Shown one piece after another: positions 35,691 through 44,907 of a DNA stretch of 64,000 nt. The stretch is from Alphaproteobacteria bacterium (GTDB lineage: Bacteria > Pseudomonadota > Alphaproteobacteria > Micropepsales > Micropepsaceae): contig JANXXU010000024.1 of the NCBI GenBank assembly GCA_025350465.1, positions 62,001-126,000 on the forward strand, in the 5' to 3' direction. The position numbers and the translations under genes are program-made. The notes below the pieces were generated by a model. That model did no database searches, was not told the origin of the DNA, and saw only the letters and a list, made by a program, of their open reading frames with translations. Within the stretch, counting starts at the first letter, position 1. Every line of letters starts with the position of its first letter.

Positions 35691-37003
35691 TCTCGCCAAC
35701 GAGCCGCGCCATTCTGTTGGCCGCGTTGGGTGCGCCGCTGGCTCTCGTTCTCGTCGCTCTCGCGCCTCAGGCGTGGCCGATCGGCCCGGCGTGGGCCATC
35801 GCAATGGCGGCGCTGATCTTCGTCGACGGGCAAATGGCGGGCGACACGTCGCAACTCAAGCTCGCAACCAATGCGCCCAGATTTACCGGCATCGGAGCCG
35901 GCGCCTTCGCCGTGTTGGTTCGCATCGGATTTGCAACGCCGCATATGCCGAAGACGGCCGAAGTTGCGCTCGAAGCGAGCCCTCTCTTCGACGTAACGCC
36001 AACGCGGCGCGAGCCGACGATTGAAGACGGAGTTGGCGAAGCCAAGTTCGAGCTCACGCCGAAACGGCGCGGCGAGGGCCGTTTGGAGAAGGCTTTTGTA
36101 CGCTGGCGCGGTCCCCTCGGCCTGGCGTGGCGGCAACATGAGGCGGCACTCGAGCACGGGATCGCGATCACAACAGATCTGGGCTCGATCGAGCGATACG
36201 CGCAGCGCCTGTTCTCGCGCACGTTCATCCACGGGCTCAAGCCGATGCGCGACCGCGGCGACGGATCGGAATTCGACGCGCTGAGCAAGTTTCAACAAGG
36301 CATGGACCGGCGGCTGATCGATTGGAAGCAAAGCGCGCGGCACTTGAACCTCCTCGCCAAGGAAGTGCGGGCCGAGCGCAATCATCAACTCGCCTTCGCC
36401 ATCGATACCGGACGGCTGATGTGCGAGCCGATCGACGGTACGCCGCGCGTCGACCGCGCGCTGAACGCGGCGCTGATGTTGGCTTACGTCGGGCTGAAGC
36501 TTGGGGATCGCGTGAGTTTCTTCGGCTTCGATGCGCGGCCCCATTTGGCGACGGGCTTCGTCTCGGGCGCCGGCGCCTTCGGTCAATTGCAGGCACTGAC
36601 GGCAAAACTCGATTATTCGAGCGAGGAAACCAATTTTACGCTGGGCCTCTCGACGCTTGCCGAACGGCTCAAGCGGCGCTCGATGGTCATCGTCTTCACA
36701 GATTTCGCCGATACGATCAGCGCCGAACTGATGGTGGAAAACATCACACGGCTCACGCGCCGGCACATGATCGTGTTCGTGACGTTTCGCGACGAGGAGT
36801 TGGAGACTTTGCGTTCCGTGCGACCGCAAACGGCGGACGACGTTTCGCGCGCGGTCATCGCCCATCAACTGCTCCATGAGCGCGACATCGTGCTGACACG
36901 ATTGCGCCGCCTCGGCGTCCATATCGTCAGCACGAAGATCGATCAGCTGGGTCCGGAATTGGTTCGGGCGTACGACGAGTTGCGCCGGCAGGAGCGCGTT
37001 TAG
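35687..37003 (+). CDS. DUF58 domain-containing protein (VWA-like)
   Basis: A 438-residue protein with two N-terminal hydrophobic segments and a DUF58 domain: [20 protein letters not shown], then [19 protein letters not shown] is the signature, followed by a VWA-like core ([25 protein letters not shown]). It is the standard partner of MoxR; the pair overlap by four bases. Probably membrane-bound with the VWA part on the cytoplasmic side. Confidence 0.92.
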   Translation: MISPTSRAILLAALGAPLALVLVALAPQAWPIGPAWAIAMAALIFVDGQMAGDTSQLKLATNAPRFTGIGAGAFAVLVRIGFATPHMPKTAEVALEASPLFDVTPTRREPTIEDGVGEAKFELTPKRRGEGRLEKAFVRWRGPLGLAWRQHEAALEHGIAITTDLGSIERYAQRLFSRTFIHGLKPMRDRGDGSEFDALSKFQQGMDRRLIDWKQSARHLNLLAKEVRAERNHQLAFAIDTGRLMCEPIDGTPRVDRALNAALMLAYVGLKLGDRVSFFGFDARPHLATGFVSGAGAFGQLQALTAKLDYSSEETNFTLGLSTLAERLKRRSMVIVFTDFADTISAELMVENITRLTRRHMIVFVTFRDEELETLRSVRPQTADDVSRAVIAHQLLHERDIVLTRLRRLGVHIVSTKIDQLGPELVRAYDELRRQERV

Positions 37004-37005
37004 CG

Positions 37006-38004
37006 ATGGACGAGACGGGCTTGCGCAGCCTTCGCTTTCGCCGCGAGCGGGAGGAATCTTGGCGCCACCTCGAAAAGCTGCTTGCGCAGGTCGAGCGGCG
37101 ATCGGCGCGCAGCCTCAGCGACGAAGACATGGTGGCATTTCCGGCGCTTTACCGTGCGGCGCTGTCGTCGCTCTCGGTGGCGCGGGCCACATCGCTCGAT
37201 CAAGCGCTGATCGACTATCTGGAGGCGTTGTGCGCGCGGGCGTATTTCTTCGTCTACGGCGCGCGCACGACGCTCATCGGCCGCATCGAGCGATTCTTCG
37301 CGCATGATTGGCCGGCGGCGGTCAGAAACCTGTGGCGCGAGACGCTGGTCTCGGGGTTGATCATGCTTGCCGGCGCCATCACCGCCTTCGCGCTCGTCTC
37401 GGCCGATGCGGATTGGTTTTCGGCCTTTGTGCCGGAAGCGCTGGCCGGCGGGCGCGATCCGACCGCAACGACCCAAGCTTTACGCGAAACGCTCTATGCG
37501 CCGGCCGACGCGCACAGTGCGCTCAGCGTCTTCGCGACCTTTCTGTTCACCCATAACGCCCAGATTTCGATTTTCGCCTTCGCGCTCGGCTTTGCCTTTT
37601 GCCTGCCGAGCGCGATGCTGATCGCCTATAACGGCTGCATGCTGGGCGCGATGATTGCGTTGTTCGCGAGCCACGGCCTGGGCTTCGAATTCGGCGGCTG
37701 GGTGTTCATTCACGGCGTGACCGAGCTCTTCGCGGTGACGCTCGCGGGGGCCGCAGGCCTTCGCATCGGCTGGTCGATCGCCTTTCCCGGCGATCTGACG
37801 CGCGTGGCGGCGGCGGAGCGCGCGGGCCGCAACGGCGCGGTCGTGATGCTCGGCGTCGTGGTCATGCTGTTTTTCGCTGGGCTACTGGAAGGCGTCGCGC
37901 GCCAACTCATCACCTCGGACATCGTGCGCTGGGCGATCGGGCTCACGACAGGCGTCGCGTGGGCCTTGTATTTCTATCGTGGCCGGACCGGCGAGGTCCG
38001 ATGA
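37006..38004 (+). CDS. SpoIIM/stage II sporulation M-like membrane protein
   Basis: A 332-residue protein with a helical N-terminal cytoplasmic part and about five to six helices. The family core is readable: THNAQISIFAFALGFAFCLPS, IAYNGCMLGAMIALFA, and FIHGVTELFAVTLAGAAGLRIG (the H-G-x-x-E motif). Despite the name this family is widespread in non-sporulating bacteria and couples with MoxR/DUF58/RDD operons. It begins two bases after the DUF58 stop. Confidence 0.88.
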   Translation: MDETGLRSLRFRREREESWRHLEKLLAQVERRSARSLSDEDMVAFPALYRAALSSLSVARATSLDQALIDYLEALCARAYFFVYGARTTLIGRIERFFAHDWPAAVRNLWRETLVSGLIMLAGAITAFALVSADADWFSAFVPEALAGGRDPTATTQALRETLYAPADAHSALSVFATFLFTHNAQISIFAFALGFAFCLPSAMLIAYNGCMLGAMIALFASHGLGFEFGGWVFIHGVTELFAVTLAGAAGLRIGWSIAFPGDLTRVAAAERAGRNGAVVMLGVVVMLFFAGLLEGVARQLITSDIVRWAIGLTTGVAWALYFYRGRTGEVR

Positions 38005-38861
38005 CCGAGGCGATTGCCGAGGGGTCGGTGCGCGCGCTGATCACGCCCGAAGGGGTCGACCTGCGGGTGCGCCTCGCGCCGGTGAGCGAACGCGCGCTCG
38101 CACTGATCACGGATCTGGCGGTGATCGCCGGCATTCTGGTTGCGCTCACGTTCGCGACGCTGGGCGCGATGTCGGCCATGAACATCGAGGAGCCTCGCGC
38201 TGCGGCTGAGATCATCTGGCTGCTGGGGTTTTTTCTGCTGCGCAATTTCTACTTCACGCTGTTCGAATGCGGCGCGCGTGCGGCAACGCCCGGTAAGCGC
38301 CTGATGGGCTTGCGCGTGGTGGCGCGCGACGGCGGCGTGTTGAGCGCGGACGCAGTCGTCGCGCGCAACGCGATGCGCGAACTCGAACTCTATCTGCCGG
38401 TCAGTTTTCTGGTGTCACGCGGAACGGAGATCGATGCCTGGGTCATATTGTCGGGAATCGTGTGGTGCGGGACCTTCGTGCTGTTTCCCTTTTTCAATCG
38501 CGACAAGCTGCGGGCGGGCGACCTGGTCGCGGGGACGTGGGTGCTCAAAGCACCCAAGCCCGTGCTGCTCCCGGATCTTGCGGAACAGGGCACGGCGCGC
38601 GCCGTCTTCGCCTTCAACGCGGCGCAGCTCGGCGTTTACGGCGTGAAGGAGCTACAGGTGCTCGAGTCCGTTTTGCGCACCGGCGAGCCCAGCGCACTCC
38701 AGGCCGTCGCCGAACGCATTCGCGCCAAAATCAACTGGCTCAAGGGCGCCACCGAAGAGGACGGTGATTTTCTCAACGCCTACTACGCCGCGCTACGTCG
38801 GCATCTGGAACATCGCCTGCTCTTCGGCACGCGCAAACGCGACAAGCACGACCGCTCGTAA
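38001..38861 (+). CDS. RDD family membrane protein
   Basis: A 286-residue RDD-domain protein: SERALALITDLAVIAGI holds the conserved Arg and Asp of helix 1, ATPGKRLMGLRVVARDGG is the central signature, and FNRDKLRAGDLVAGTWVL closes the domain. The C-terminal 90 residues are soluble and helical. ATGA overlap with the SpoIIM-like gene. Last gene of the operon, convergent with the gene at 38865. Confidence 0.9.
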   Translation: MTEAIAEGSVRALITPEGVDLRVRLAPVSERALALITDLAVIAGILVALTFATLGAMSAMNIEEPRAAAEIIWLLGFFLLRNFYFTLFECGARAATPGKRLMGLRVVARDGGVLSADAVVARNAMRELELYLPVSFLVSRGTEIDAWVILSGIVWCGTFVLFPFFNRDKLRAGDLVAGTWVLKAPKPVLLPDLAEQGTARAVFAFNAAQLGVYGVKELQVLESVLRTGEPSALQAVAERIRAKINWLKGATEEDGDFLNAYYAALRRHLEHRLLFGTRKRDKHDRS

Positions 38862-38864
38862 ACC

Positions 38865-39650
38865 TCAGTCGAAGACCGACGCGAGTTCGCTCACACCTAC
38901 GCCTTCCTTGATGCGGCGCAATTCAAAATAGATCGCGGCGACGCCGACGGTCGAGATCAGCACCTCGAAGGATTGCAGAAGCGCGGTCACAAGCCCCATG
39001 CCGATGCTCGGCTGCAGGGTCTGCATCGTCACGAATCCGCTGATCGTGCCGGCGGTTGCGAGCACGAGCAGAATCGAAATGATCCAAACCACGACCGCGT
39101 ATAGCAGGAAGATTCCAAAGAGCGCCCAGCGATGGTTGCGCGTCAGAGCGAGGCTTCGCTGCATGGCCTGGAAGACGCCGGTCTTTTCGACGACCAAGAC
39201 GGGCGACGACACCATCCAGCAAATCGCCAAGATGATGCCGGGCACGATCAAGAGAAGGAACCCGACCATAACGCCCAGGCCGACCATAATGGCGAGGCCA
39301 AGCAGCGGAAACAAATAACGCAAACCTGCTTCGAGTGCGGTCGAGATCGACACGGTCTTGCCGCTCAGATCGTCGATCGACGCTCTGGTCAGTGCGGCTT
39401 GAAGGACAAAGGCCGGCAACAGGGCGATCAAAATGGTGACGACCATGCCCAGGGCACCGGCGCCGGCCGCGCCCGGACTGGCCGGGTTGCCCATGAACAT
39501 AGGTTGGATGAAGTAGACGAACAGCGAGGGCAGGCCGGAGAACAAGAGCGCCAAAACAAAGAAGGGCACAAAATTGCGGCCGATCAGGCCGGATATCTGC
39601 GACATGACGCGGCCGAAATCGAAGTTTTGAGTATCCGGTGTGACCGACAT
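38865..39650 (-). CDS. Multi-pass membrane protein (YciC/DUF975-like)
   Basis: A 261-residue protein with six hydrophobic helices. The pattern GFLLLIVPGIILAICWMVSSPVL followed by AMQRSLALTRNHRWALFGIFLL is the core seen in YciC (UPF0259), DUF975 and related membrane proteins. Function unknown; sometimes linked to envelope stress. Ends three bases from the RDD gene stop on the other strand. Confidence 0.75.
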   Translation of the reverse strand: MSVTPDTQNFDFGRVMSQISGLIGRNFVPFFVLALLFSGLPSLFVYFIQPMFMGNPASPGAAGAGALGMVVTILIALLPAFVLQAALTRASIDDLSGKTVSISTALEAGLRYLFPLLGLAIMVGLGVMVGFLLLIVPGIILAICWMVSSPVLVVEKTGVFQAMQRSLALTRNHRWALFGIFLLYAVVVWIISILLVLATAGTISGFVTMQTLQPSIGMGLVTALLQSFEVLISTVGVAAIYFELRRIKEGVGVSELASVFD

Positions 39651-39763
39651 TCGAGCCTCTTGCGGTTGCGACGATTGATGCGCACGGCGTCGCGAATGCT
39701 CGCCTGAGGCTGACGCGTCGCGGCAACGATGGTTCAGCGATTCGGATTAACAAGACGTAAGGA

Positions 39764-40339
39764 TCAGCCGTCCGTGCCGCGGAACGCACGCCGCCAGGCG
39801 TCACGCGTCAGTTTCATATGGAGGATTTCGACCGGAGCGCCGCCGCTCGCGGACGGCTTAAGGCTTTTGTGTTCGACGGCCCAACCCCATCGCTGCATTC
39901 CGGCGAGGCTCGGGTGACCTGCGATCACCGTTGCGCGCGAGGCTTCAAGGCCCAATTCCTCCATGAAGAATTGATGGATGGCGGGGCGCGCCTCGCTGCG
40001 CGCGCCTTGATTGCGCGCGTCCGACTCGCCGACCATGACATTGATCAAATATTCGCTGCGCGGCCAATCGACGTAGATCGAATGAATGCCGATCAGCCGG
40101 CCCGTGTCCTTTTCGAAGATGCCGATGAGATGGCTCTTCATACTGTCAAAGGTCGCGATGTAGCCGCGGATCTCGTCCAAGCTCGCGGCGCGCGGCGCGG
40201 CGTTCAGCCAGCGCGCCGCGGCGGGATCGAGCAACCATTGGCTCCAACCAGCGGTGGCGTCGCCCGCCTCCACGGTGCGCAGCACATAGCGCGCCGTCTC
40301 GAGGCGGACCTTGCGGGCGATTTGCGGCGGCTGCGCCAT
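39764..40339 (-). CDS. GNAT-family N-acetyltransferase
   Basis: A 191-residue acetyltransferase of the RimJ/RimL-like GNAT branch: an ARYVLRTVEAGDATAGWSQWL start, IGIHSIYVDWPRSEYLINVMVGESDARNQGARSEA covering the acetyl-CoA loop region, and a C-terminal WGWAVEH. The usual Q/R-x-x-G-x-G/A loop is modified (RNQGARSE). Substrate unknown. It lies just after the tRNA-Gly gene on the same strand. Confidence 0.82.
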   Translation of the reverse strand: MAQPPQIARKVRLETARYVLRTVEAGDATAGWSQWLLDPAAARWLNAAPRAASLDEIRGYIATFDSMKSHLIGIFEKDTGRLIGIHSIYVDWPRSEYLINVMVGESDARNQGARSEARPAIHQFFMEELGLEASRATVIAGHPSLAGMQRWGWAVEHKSLKPSASGGAPVEILHMKLTRDAWRRAFRGTDG

Positions 40340-40361
40340 GTCCTGAACTGTTCGCGAGATT

Positions 40362-40436
40362 TGGAGCGGGCGAGGCGATTCGAACGCCCGACCCTAACCT
40401 TGGCAAGGTTATGCTCTACCCCTGAGCTACGCCCGC
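40362..40436 (-). tRNA. tRNA-Gly (GCC)
   Basis: The minus strand reads a full cloverleaf of 75 bases: acceptor GCGGGCG pairing with CGCCCGC, D arm GCTC...GAGC, anticodon stem-loop TAACC TTGCCAA GGTTA with anticodon GCC, a GTTCGAATC T loop, and discriminator T followed by an encoded CCA. No intron. Confidence 0.97.
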
Positions 40437-40546
40437 GCTCCATGACGCGTGGCCGGGTGGGAATAAGGTCCCCGGCCGGTCGAGGGCGAGGGTTATGACC
40501 TAAAGCCCGAACCGTTGCAATATCGCCCGACAATTCGGGGTTCGCC

Positions 40547-41416
40547 ATGCGCAAAGTCGGTGCCGTCGCCGCGTTCTTGTCGTTCTGCGCAGCCATCGCC
40601 GTCGCGACGCCCTCACGGGCGAATGACTGGTCGGCGCCCGAACCGGTGCGCATCGAAGGCTATTCGGGCGAGGCGATGGAGCCGTTCCTCGCGCGCGACG
40701 GGCAGTATCTCTTCTTCAATACGCGCAACGATCCCGGCGTCGACACCGACATTCATTTTGCGCGGCGGCGCGACGATGTGACGTTCGTCCATCAGGGCGT
40801 GCTCGAGGGTACGCATTCGCCGGTCCTCGACGGCGTACCCACGATGAGCCGCGACGGACATTTCTGCTTCATCTCGCCGCGCGATTACGGGCTGACGTTG
40901 AATACGGTCTTCTGCGGGCGGTTTGACGGCAAGCACGTCGTCGATGTCGTGCCGCAAATGGATTTGAAGACTGCCCGCCTCGGCCGCGTGATCTTCGACG
41001 TCGAACTCAGTTCCGACGGCAGCCAGATGATTTATGCCGAAGGCGCGTTCAGCGGCGGCGCGGTGCCCGATGACGCCGATCTTCATCTGGCCGAGCGCGG
41101 CGCGAGCGGCTATGCGCGATCGAGGGACGGCGCCCGGATCCTGCAAAACGTGAACACCGACGCGCTCGAATATGCGCCGGCGTTGTCGGCTGACGGACTC
41201 GAACTTTACTTCACGCGCATGACGGGCTTTTGGATTTTCCGCAAGGTGCAGATCTATCGCGCTGTTAGAACAAACCCTGCCGCTGCATTCGGCGAGGCGG
41301 CGCTGGTCCCGATCGACGGTTTCGTCGAAGGGCCGACGCTCTCAACGGACGGCCATTCCCTCTATTTTCACAAACTGGTCGACGGGCACTTCGGCATCTG
41401 GCGCGTCACGCGCTGA
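40547..41416 (+). CDS. TolB-like WD40/PD40 beta-propeller protein, secreted
   Basis: A 289-residue protein with a signal peptide ending in ARAND-like sequence (PSRAND) and several PD40 repeats: FLARDGQYLFFNTRND, PTMSRDGHFCFISPRD, VELSSDGSQMIYAEG, ALSADGLELYFTRM and TLSTDGHSLYFHKL. These form a propeller as in TolB. No catalytic motif. Periplasmic binding or sensing role inferred. Confidence 0.85.
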   Translation: MRKVGAVAAFLSFCAAIAVATPSRANDWSAPEPVRIEGYSGEAMEPFLARDGQYLFFNTRNDPGVDTDIHFARRRDDVTFVHQGVLEGTHSPVLDGVPTMSRDGHFCFISPRDYGLTLNTVFCGRFDGKHVVDVVPQMDLKTARLGRVIFDVELSSDGSQMIYAEGAFSGGAVPDDADLHLAERGASGYARSRDGARILQNVNTDALEYAPALSADGLELYFTRMTGFWIFRKVQIYRAVRTNPAAAFGEAALVPIDGFVEGPTLSTDGHSLYFHKLVDGHFGIWRVTR

Positions 41417-41429
41417 TTTTGGCAAAGGA

Positions 41430-41475
41430 AAAGGGCCACCCTTTCGGGCGGCCCTCCGTTTGTCCTTTTAGGTGT
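41430..41475. terminator. Bidirectional terminator-like hairpin
   Basis: AGGGCCACC (41432-41440) pairs with GGCGGCCCT (41447-41455), one mismatch, six-base loop. A T-rich run follows on the plus strand and A's precede on the other side. It sits between convergent genes and probably stops both. Confidence 0.75.
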
Positions 41476-41478
41476 CGA

Positions 41479-42456
41479 TTACTTGATCGGCTTCATCGGC
41501 TCGTAGTGATACGCAGGCACCGGCGCCGCTTCGACGGCCGGCGCGACAAAGGCGTTCTGGGCCACACGCTGCGTGCTGCTGTCGTCGCGTTCGGCCGAGC
41601 GCTCATGCGTCTCGGTCACGACCGGCTCGGCTTCCGCACGACGCTCACGCATCACGGGGCAAGGCGTACCAGCCGCGTCCATGGCCTTCTGAACATCTTC
41701 GTCGATGCAAACCAAAGCAACCGCTGCACGCGAAAAGCCCAGCGACGCCAAGTGACGGGAGTTCTTCAAGCGCTGACAGTTCGTGTCGGTCCACGTCGTG
41801 CCGATCGTCAAACCGAAGCCCACGCCCTGTCCGCCGATCGAGCTCGAACCCATGCAGGTGTCTTCGCCTGCGACGAGAGGGGCCGAATAAGCTGTGGAGA
41901 CCGGCGGGCGTTCGTTATTGATGCTGACGCTCGAGTTGCCGGAGTCGCTGACCGATTGGCTCTGACTCTGAGACTGTTCCTGGCTCTGATGCTGACGCTG
42001 ATTGCTGTTGCCAACGTTGTGCAGGTTACCGTTATGCCCGTTGTTGCCGTTGTTGCCGTTATTCCCATTATTCCCATTATTCCCATTATTCCCATTATTC
42101 CCATTATTCCCGTTATTCCCGTTATTCCCGTTGTTGCCGTTGTTGCCGTTGTTCCCATTATTGCCGTTGTAATTGCCATTGTTATTGGCATTGGCATTTC
42201 CGCCGTCGCCGCCGTAGGCCTTGCCACCTTCGCCGCCCTTACCACCCTGGCCGCCGGCTCCGCCGTCGCCGCCATAGCCGATACCGGTGCCGCCGTCGCC
42301 GCCTTCATTGTACGTGTTGCCGCCGGAGGGCGGGGGCGTGTAGCAGTTGGTGTGACATTGATTGTCGTTGTTTGTGGCGAAGGCCGGTGTGACCATCGCC
42401 GCGGACCCGAGCAGAACCGTGCACGCCGCCGCGATGCTGAGTTTCGTCAAACGCAT
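41479..42456 (-). CDS. Secreted Gly/Asn-rich repeat protein
   Basis: A 325-residue secreted protein (signal peptide ending AFATN; AGGAG before the ATG). Order of parts: a short cysteine-bearing start (QCHTNCYTPPP), a Gly/Asp-rich stretch, about 15 tandem G-N-N units (around residues 96-140), a Gln/Ser-rich stretch (QEQSQSQSQS), then a globular C-terminal half with cysteines (EDTCMGSSS, TNCQRL, LVCIDE, TPCPV). The C-terminal module with GFSRAAVALVCIDEDVQ looks conserved. Surface or matrix role inferred; no family named. Confidence 0.75.
   Translation of the reverse strand: MRLTKLSIAAACTVLLGSAAMVTPAFATNNDNQCHTNCYTPPPSGGNTYNEGGDGGTGIGYGGDGGAGGQGGKGGEGGKAYGGDGGNANANNNGNYNGNNGNNGNNGNNGNNGNNGNNGNNGNNGNNGNNGNNGNNGNNGHNGNLHNVGNSNQRQHQSQEQSQSQSQSVSDSGNSSVSINNERPPVSTAYSAPLVAGEDTCMGSSSIGGQGVGFGLTIGTTWTDTNCQRLKNSRHLASLGFSRAAVALVCIDEDVQKAMDAAGTPCPVMRERRAEAEPVVTETHERSAERDDSSTQRVAQNAFVAPAVEAAPVPAYHYEPMKPIK
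42037..42171. repeat. 9-bp tandem repeat (15 units) coding Gly-Asn-Asn
   Basis: Fifteen nine-base units such as CCCATTATT, CCCGTTATT and GCCGTTGTT on the plus strand. Five consecutive identical CCCATTATT units lie in the middle (about 42064-42108). On the coding (minus) strand each unit gives N-N-G. The identical central copies point to recent slippage. Confidence 0.95.
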
Positions 42457-43091
42457 TTACAATCTCCTAACGATGTGAAGCGCAGAACGGCGGGTCTGCA
42501 CGGAGCACACCAGAATTTTGTGCCGAAACGGCACGCGGGCCATTAACACAATAGAAAGTTTAACCAGGCGCGATGCACGCTTGCGTGGTTCGGGGCGGCG
42601 GACAATCCGCGCATCCAGTCCTTCTTTGGGACACTGGAACCTTCACGATCGGCGCCGACGCTTACTGGGTCGGCAGGAGCATTTTCATGCGGGGCTCGTA
42701 GATCGTTGCCGAGCACGAGACGATGTGGCCGCAGCGGTGCGATCAAGGTTGCGCTTCTCGAGCCGGGCGCGCTCAAGCCCTTCTGTCTCCCACTTCGGCG
42801 TAGGTCGCCGAATTGGGATGCGCGCCACCGTGTTGAAATAATAGTTAGACAGGACTGCGAAGATCAGCGCGAAGCTTGCCCCCGAAAGCGAGTGCAATCG
42901 CCAAATGCCCATCTCGTCGAGGTCATATCCGCATACCCATGTTGCGCGGAGGTTTCAGGCCTTCCCGGACCGTCAAAGCCCGGTATAGACTGAACTTCCG
43001 ACCCTATCGAGCGCCCGGACCCCGCTTGGCTTTTCGCCTCGGTGCACCCATCTCATCCCCGGACCGCGATATCCGCCCAAGAGGACCGTCC
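42457..43091. other. Intergenic region of about 630 bases, no firm gene
   Basis: Lies between the divergent Gly/Asn-rich gene and the thioredoxin gene. Short open frames exist on both strands but overlap one another and none has a clear ribosome site. The best candidate is a 75-codon minus-strand frame at 42685-42912, whose first 30 residues could be one membrane helix; codon use and a poor ribosome site make me doubt it. Possibly a decayed gene plus promoters. Confidence 0.45.
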
Positions 43092-44027
43092 ATGCACCCT
43101 ATACTCGGACAAAAGCCCGCACCGAAAGACGACGGGGCGGCGGTCGGTGCCGCCGCCGCGGCGCTTATCAAGGATTCGTCGGCGCGCACGTTTGTTGCCG
43201 ATGTTCTTGAGGCGTCGCGGGATGTACCGGTGCTCGTCGATTTTTGGGCGCCATGGTGTGGTCCCTGCAAGCAGCTAACGCCGATTTTGGAAAAAGTCGT
43301 TCGCGAGGCGAAGGGCGCGGTCAAGCTCGTCAAGATCAACATCGACGAGAACCAGGGCATCGCCCAGCAATTGCGAATCCAATCTATTCCCGCGGTCTAT
43401 GCCTTCCGCAACGGCCAACCGGTCGACGGCTTCATGGGCGCGCTGCCGGAAGGCCAAGTACGCGATTTCATCAAACGGCTCGCCAGCGGCGTCGGCCCCT
43501 CGCCCACCGAAGAACTAACCGCAGTCGCGGAAGAGGCGGCAAAGGCAGGCGATCTCGCCACCGCGGCGCAAGCCTATGGACAGATCCTGCAGGACGAACC
43601 GCAAAATCCCGCGGCGCTCGGCGGACTGGCGCGCTGTTATATGGCGAGCGGCAATACGGAGCGCGCCAAACAGACGCTCGCGCTGGTTCCGCCGGAGCAT
43701 CAAAACCACGAAGCCGTCGCCGGCGTCCAGGCCCAGCTCAAGCTTGCGGAACTCGCGGACAAAGCCGGCGACACCGGCGCGCTGCGCGCCAAAGTGCAAG
43801 CCGACCCGAACGATCATCAGGCGCGGCTCGACCTCGCGGCCTCGCTCGCGGCGCGCGGAGAAAACGATGCGGCGGTCGATGAGCTTCTTGAAAGCGTCCG
43901 CCGTGACCGCAATTGGAATGAAGCGGCGGCGCGCAAACAATTGCTGATATTGTTCGAGGCGCTCGGCGGTGCCGACCCGGCGGTGCAAAGCGGACGGCGG
44001 CGTTTGTCGTCGCTCTTGTTCTCATGA
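43092..44027 (+). CDS. Thioredoxin-TPR co-chaperone (CnoX/YbbN family)
   Basis: A 311-residue protein: thioredoxin fold (residues 30-140) with an intact WCGPC active site at 55-59 (VDFWAPWCGPCKQL) and the cis-proline IQSIPAVYAF, followed by TPR-like helices (AAKAGDLATAAQAYGQIL, LARCYMASGNTERAKQTL) and a C-terminal YbbN-type domain. CnoX holds unfolding proteins under oxidative stress and passes them to GroEL or DnaK; alphaproteobacterial members keep both cysteines, as here. The ATG at 43092 has GAGGA eight bases upstream. Confidence 0.93.
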   Translation: MHPILGQKPAPKDDGAAVGAAAAALIKDSSARTFVADVLEASRDVPVLVDFWAPWCGPCKQLTPILEKVVREAKGAVKLVKINIDENQGIAQQLRIQSIPAVYAFRNGQPVDGFMGALPEGQVRDFIKRLASGVGPSPTEELTAVAEEAAKAGDLATAAQAYGQILQDEPQNPAALGGLARCYMASGNTERAKQTLALVPPEHQNHEAVAGVQAQLKLAELADKAGDTGALRAKVQADPNDHQARLDLAASLAARGENDAAVDELLESVRRDRNWNEAAARKQLLILFEALGGADPAVQSGRRRLSSLLFS

Positions 44028-44041
44028 GGCGGTGAACCGCG

Positions 44042-44701
44042 ATGGAAGAGAAGCATCGCTCGCGCTTTGATCTGCCGCGGGTCATTCCGGTCTTTCCGCT
44101 GTCAGGTGCGCTGCTTCTTCCACGCGGGCGATTGCCGCTCAATATTTTCGAACCGCGCTATCTGGCGATGATCGATCATGCGCTGCGCACGACGCGCGTC
44201 GTTGGCATGATTCAGCCTTGCGGCGGCGAGACGTTGCGGCCCGATCTTTTTCCTGTCGGCTGCCTCGGGCGACTGACGTCATGGAGCGAAACGGGCGACG
44301 GACGATTTCTGATAACGCTGACCGGCGTCGCCCGGTTTCAGGTCGAGACCGAACTCGATAGCGCCACGCCATATCGCCAAGTTCAGGCGAATTACAAAGC
44401 CTTTCCCCACGATCTCGAGGACAACGACGATGGTGCCGAGATCGACCGCGAGCGATTGGCAACGAGCCTCAAATGTTATCTCAAGCGGCACGACATCGAT
44501 GCCGATTGGACCTCGATCGAGCGCGCGCCGGCCGAAGTGCTGATCAACTCCCTTGCCATGATCTGCCCGTTCGACATGGCGGCGAAACAGGGTTTGCTTG
44601 AAGCGCCCACACTCTGCGATCGTGCACGCATGCTGACAACGCTTATTGAGATGGCGACGGCGGCAACCGGCGGCGAAGCATCGGGAGGAACGTTGCAATG
44701 A
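44042..44701 (+). CDS. LON peptidase substrate-binding domain protein
   Basis: A 219-residue protein made only of the LON N-terminal (substrate-binding) domain: [29 protein letters not shown] and [14 protein letters not shown] are the family hallmarks. No AAA+ or protease part. It starts 14 bases after the CnoX gene and overlaps the Trm112-like gene by four bases. Role unknown; the block is conserved in alphaproteobacteria. Confidence 0.92.
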   Translation: MEEKHRSRFDLPRVIPVFPLSGALLLPRGRLPLNIFEPRYLAMIDHALRTTRVVGMIQPCGGETLRPDLFPVGCLGRLTSWSETGDGRFLITLTGVARFQVETELDSATPYRQVQANYKAFPHDLEDNDDGAEIDRERLATSLKCYLKRHDIDADWTSIERAPAEVLINSLAMICPFDMAAKQGLLEAPTLCDRARMLTTLIEMATAATGGEASGGTLQ

Positions 44702-44907
44702 GCGATGAAACCGCGCCGCCGCGACCCGACCCGAAACTGCTCGAGATTCTCGTGTGCCCGGTTACGAAGGGTCCGCTCGATTACGATGCGGCGGCGCAAG
44801 AATTGATTTCGCGCTCGGCGCGGCTTGCTTATCCGATCCGCAACGGCATTCCGATCATGCTGCCCGAAGAGGCACGCGAGCTCGGCGACGAGGAAGCGAA
44901 GCGGTGA
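44698..44907 (+). CDS. Trm112 family protein (UPF0434)
   Basis: A 69-residue protein with the Trm112 core: [40 protein letters not shown]. Only one cysteine of the usual zinc ribbon is present, as in the bacterial UPF0434 members. It probably supports methyltransferases. ATGA overlap at its start and GTGA at its end. Confidence 0.93.
   Translation: MSDETAPPRPDPKLLEILVCPVTKGPLDYDAAAQELISRSARLAYPIRNGIPIMLPEEARELGDEEAKR

Noticed and set aside
42037-42171. Short regular repeats considered as a CRISPR array
   Set aside because: Nine-base units without spacers, in frame with a secreted protein; a coding minisatellite.
41419-42546. Plus-strand frame with Ile-Pro-Ile repeats across the 9-bp repeat
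   Set aside because: It is the antisense reading of the Gly-Asn-Asn tract; the minus strand has the ribosome site, signal peptide and sensible C-terminus.
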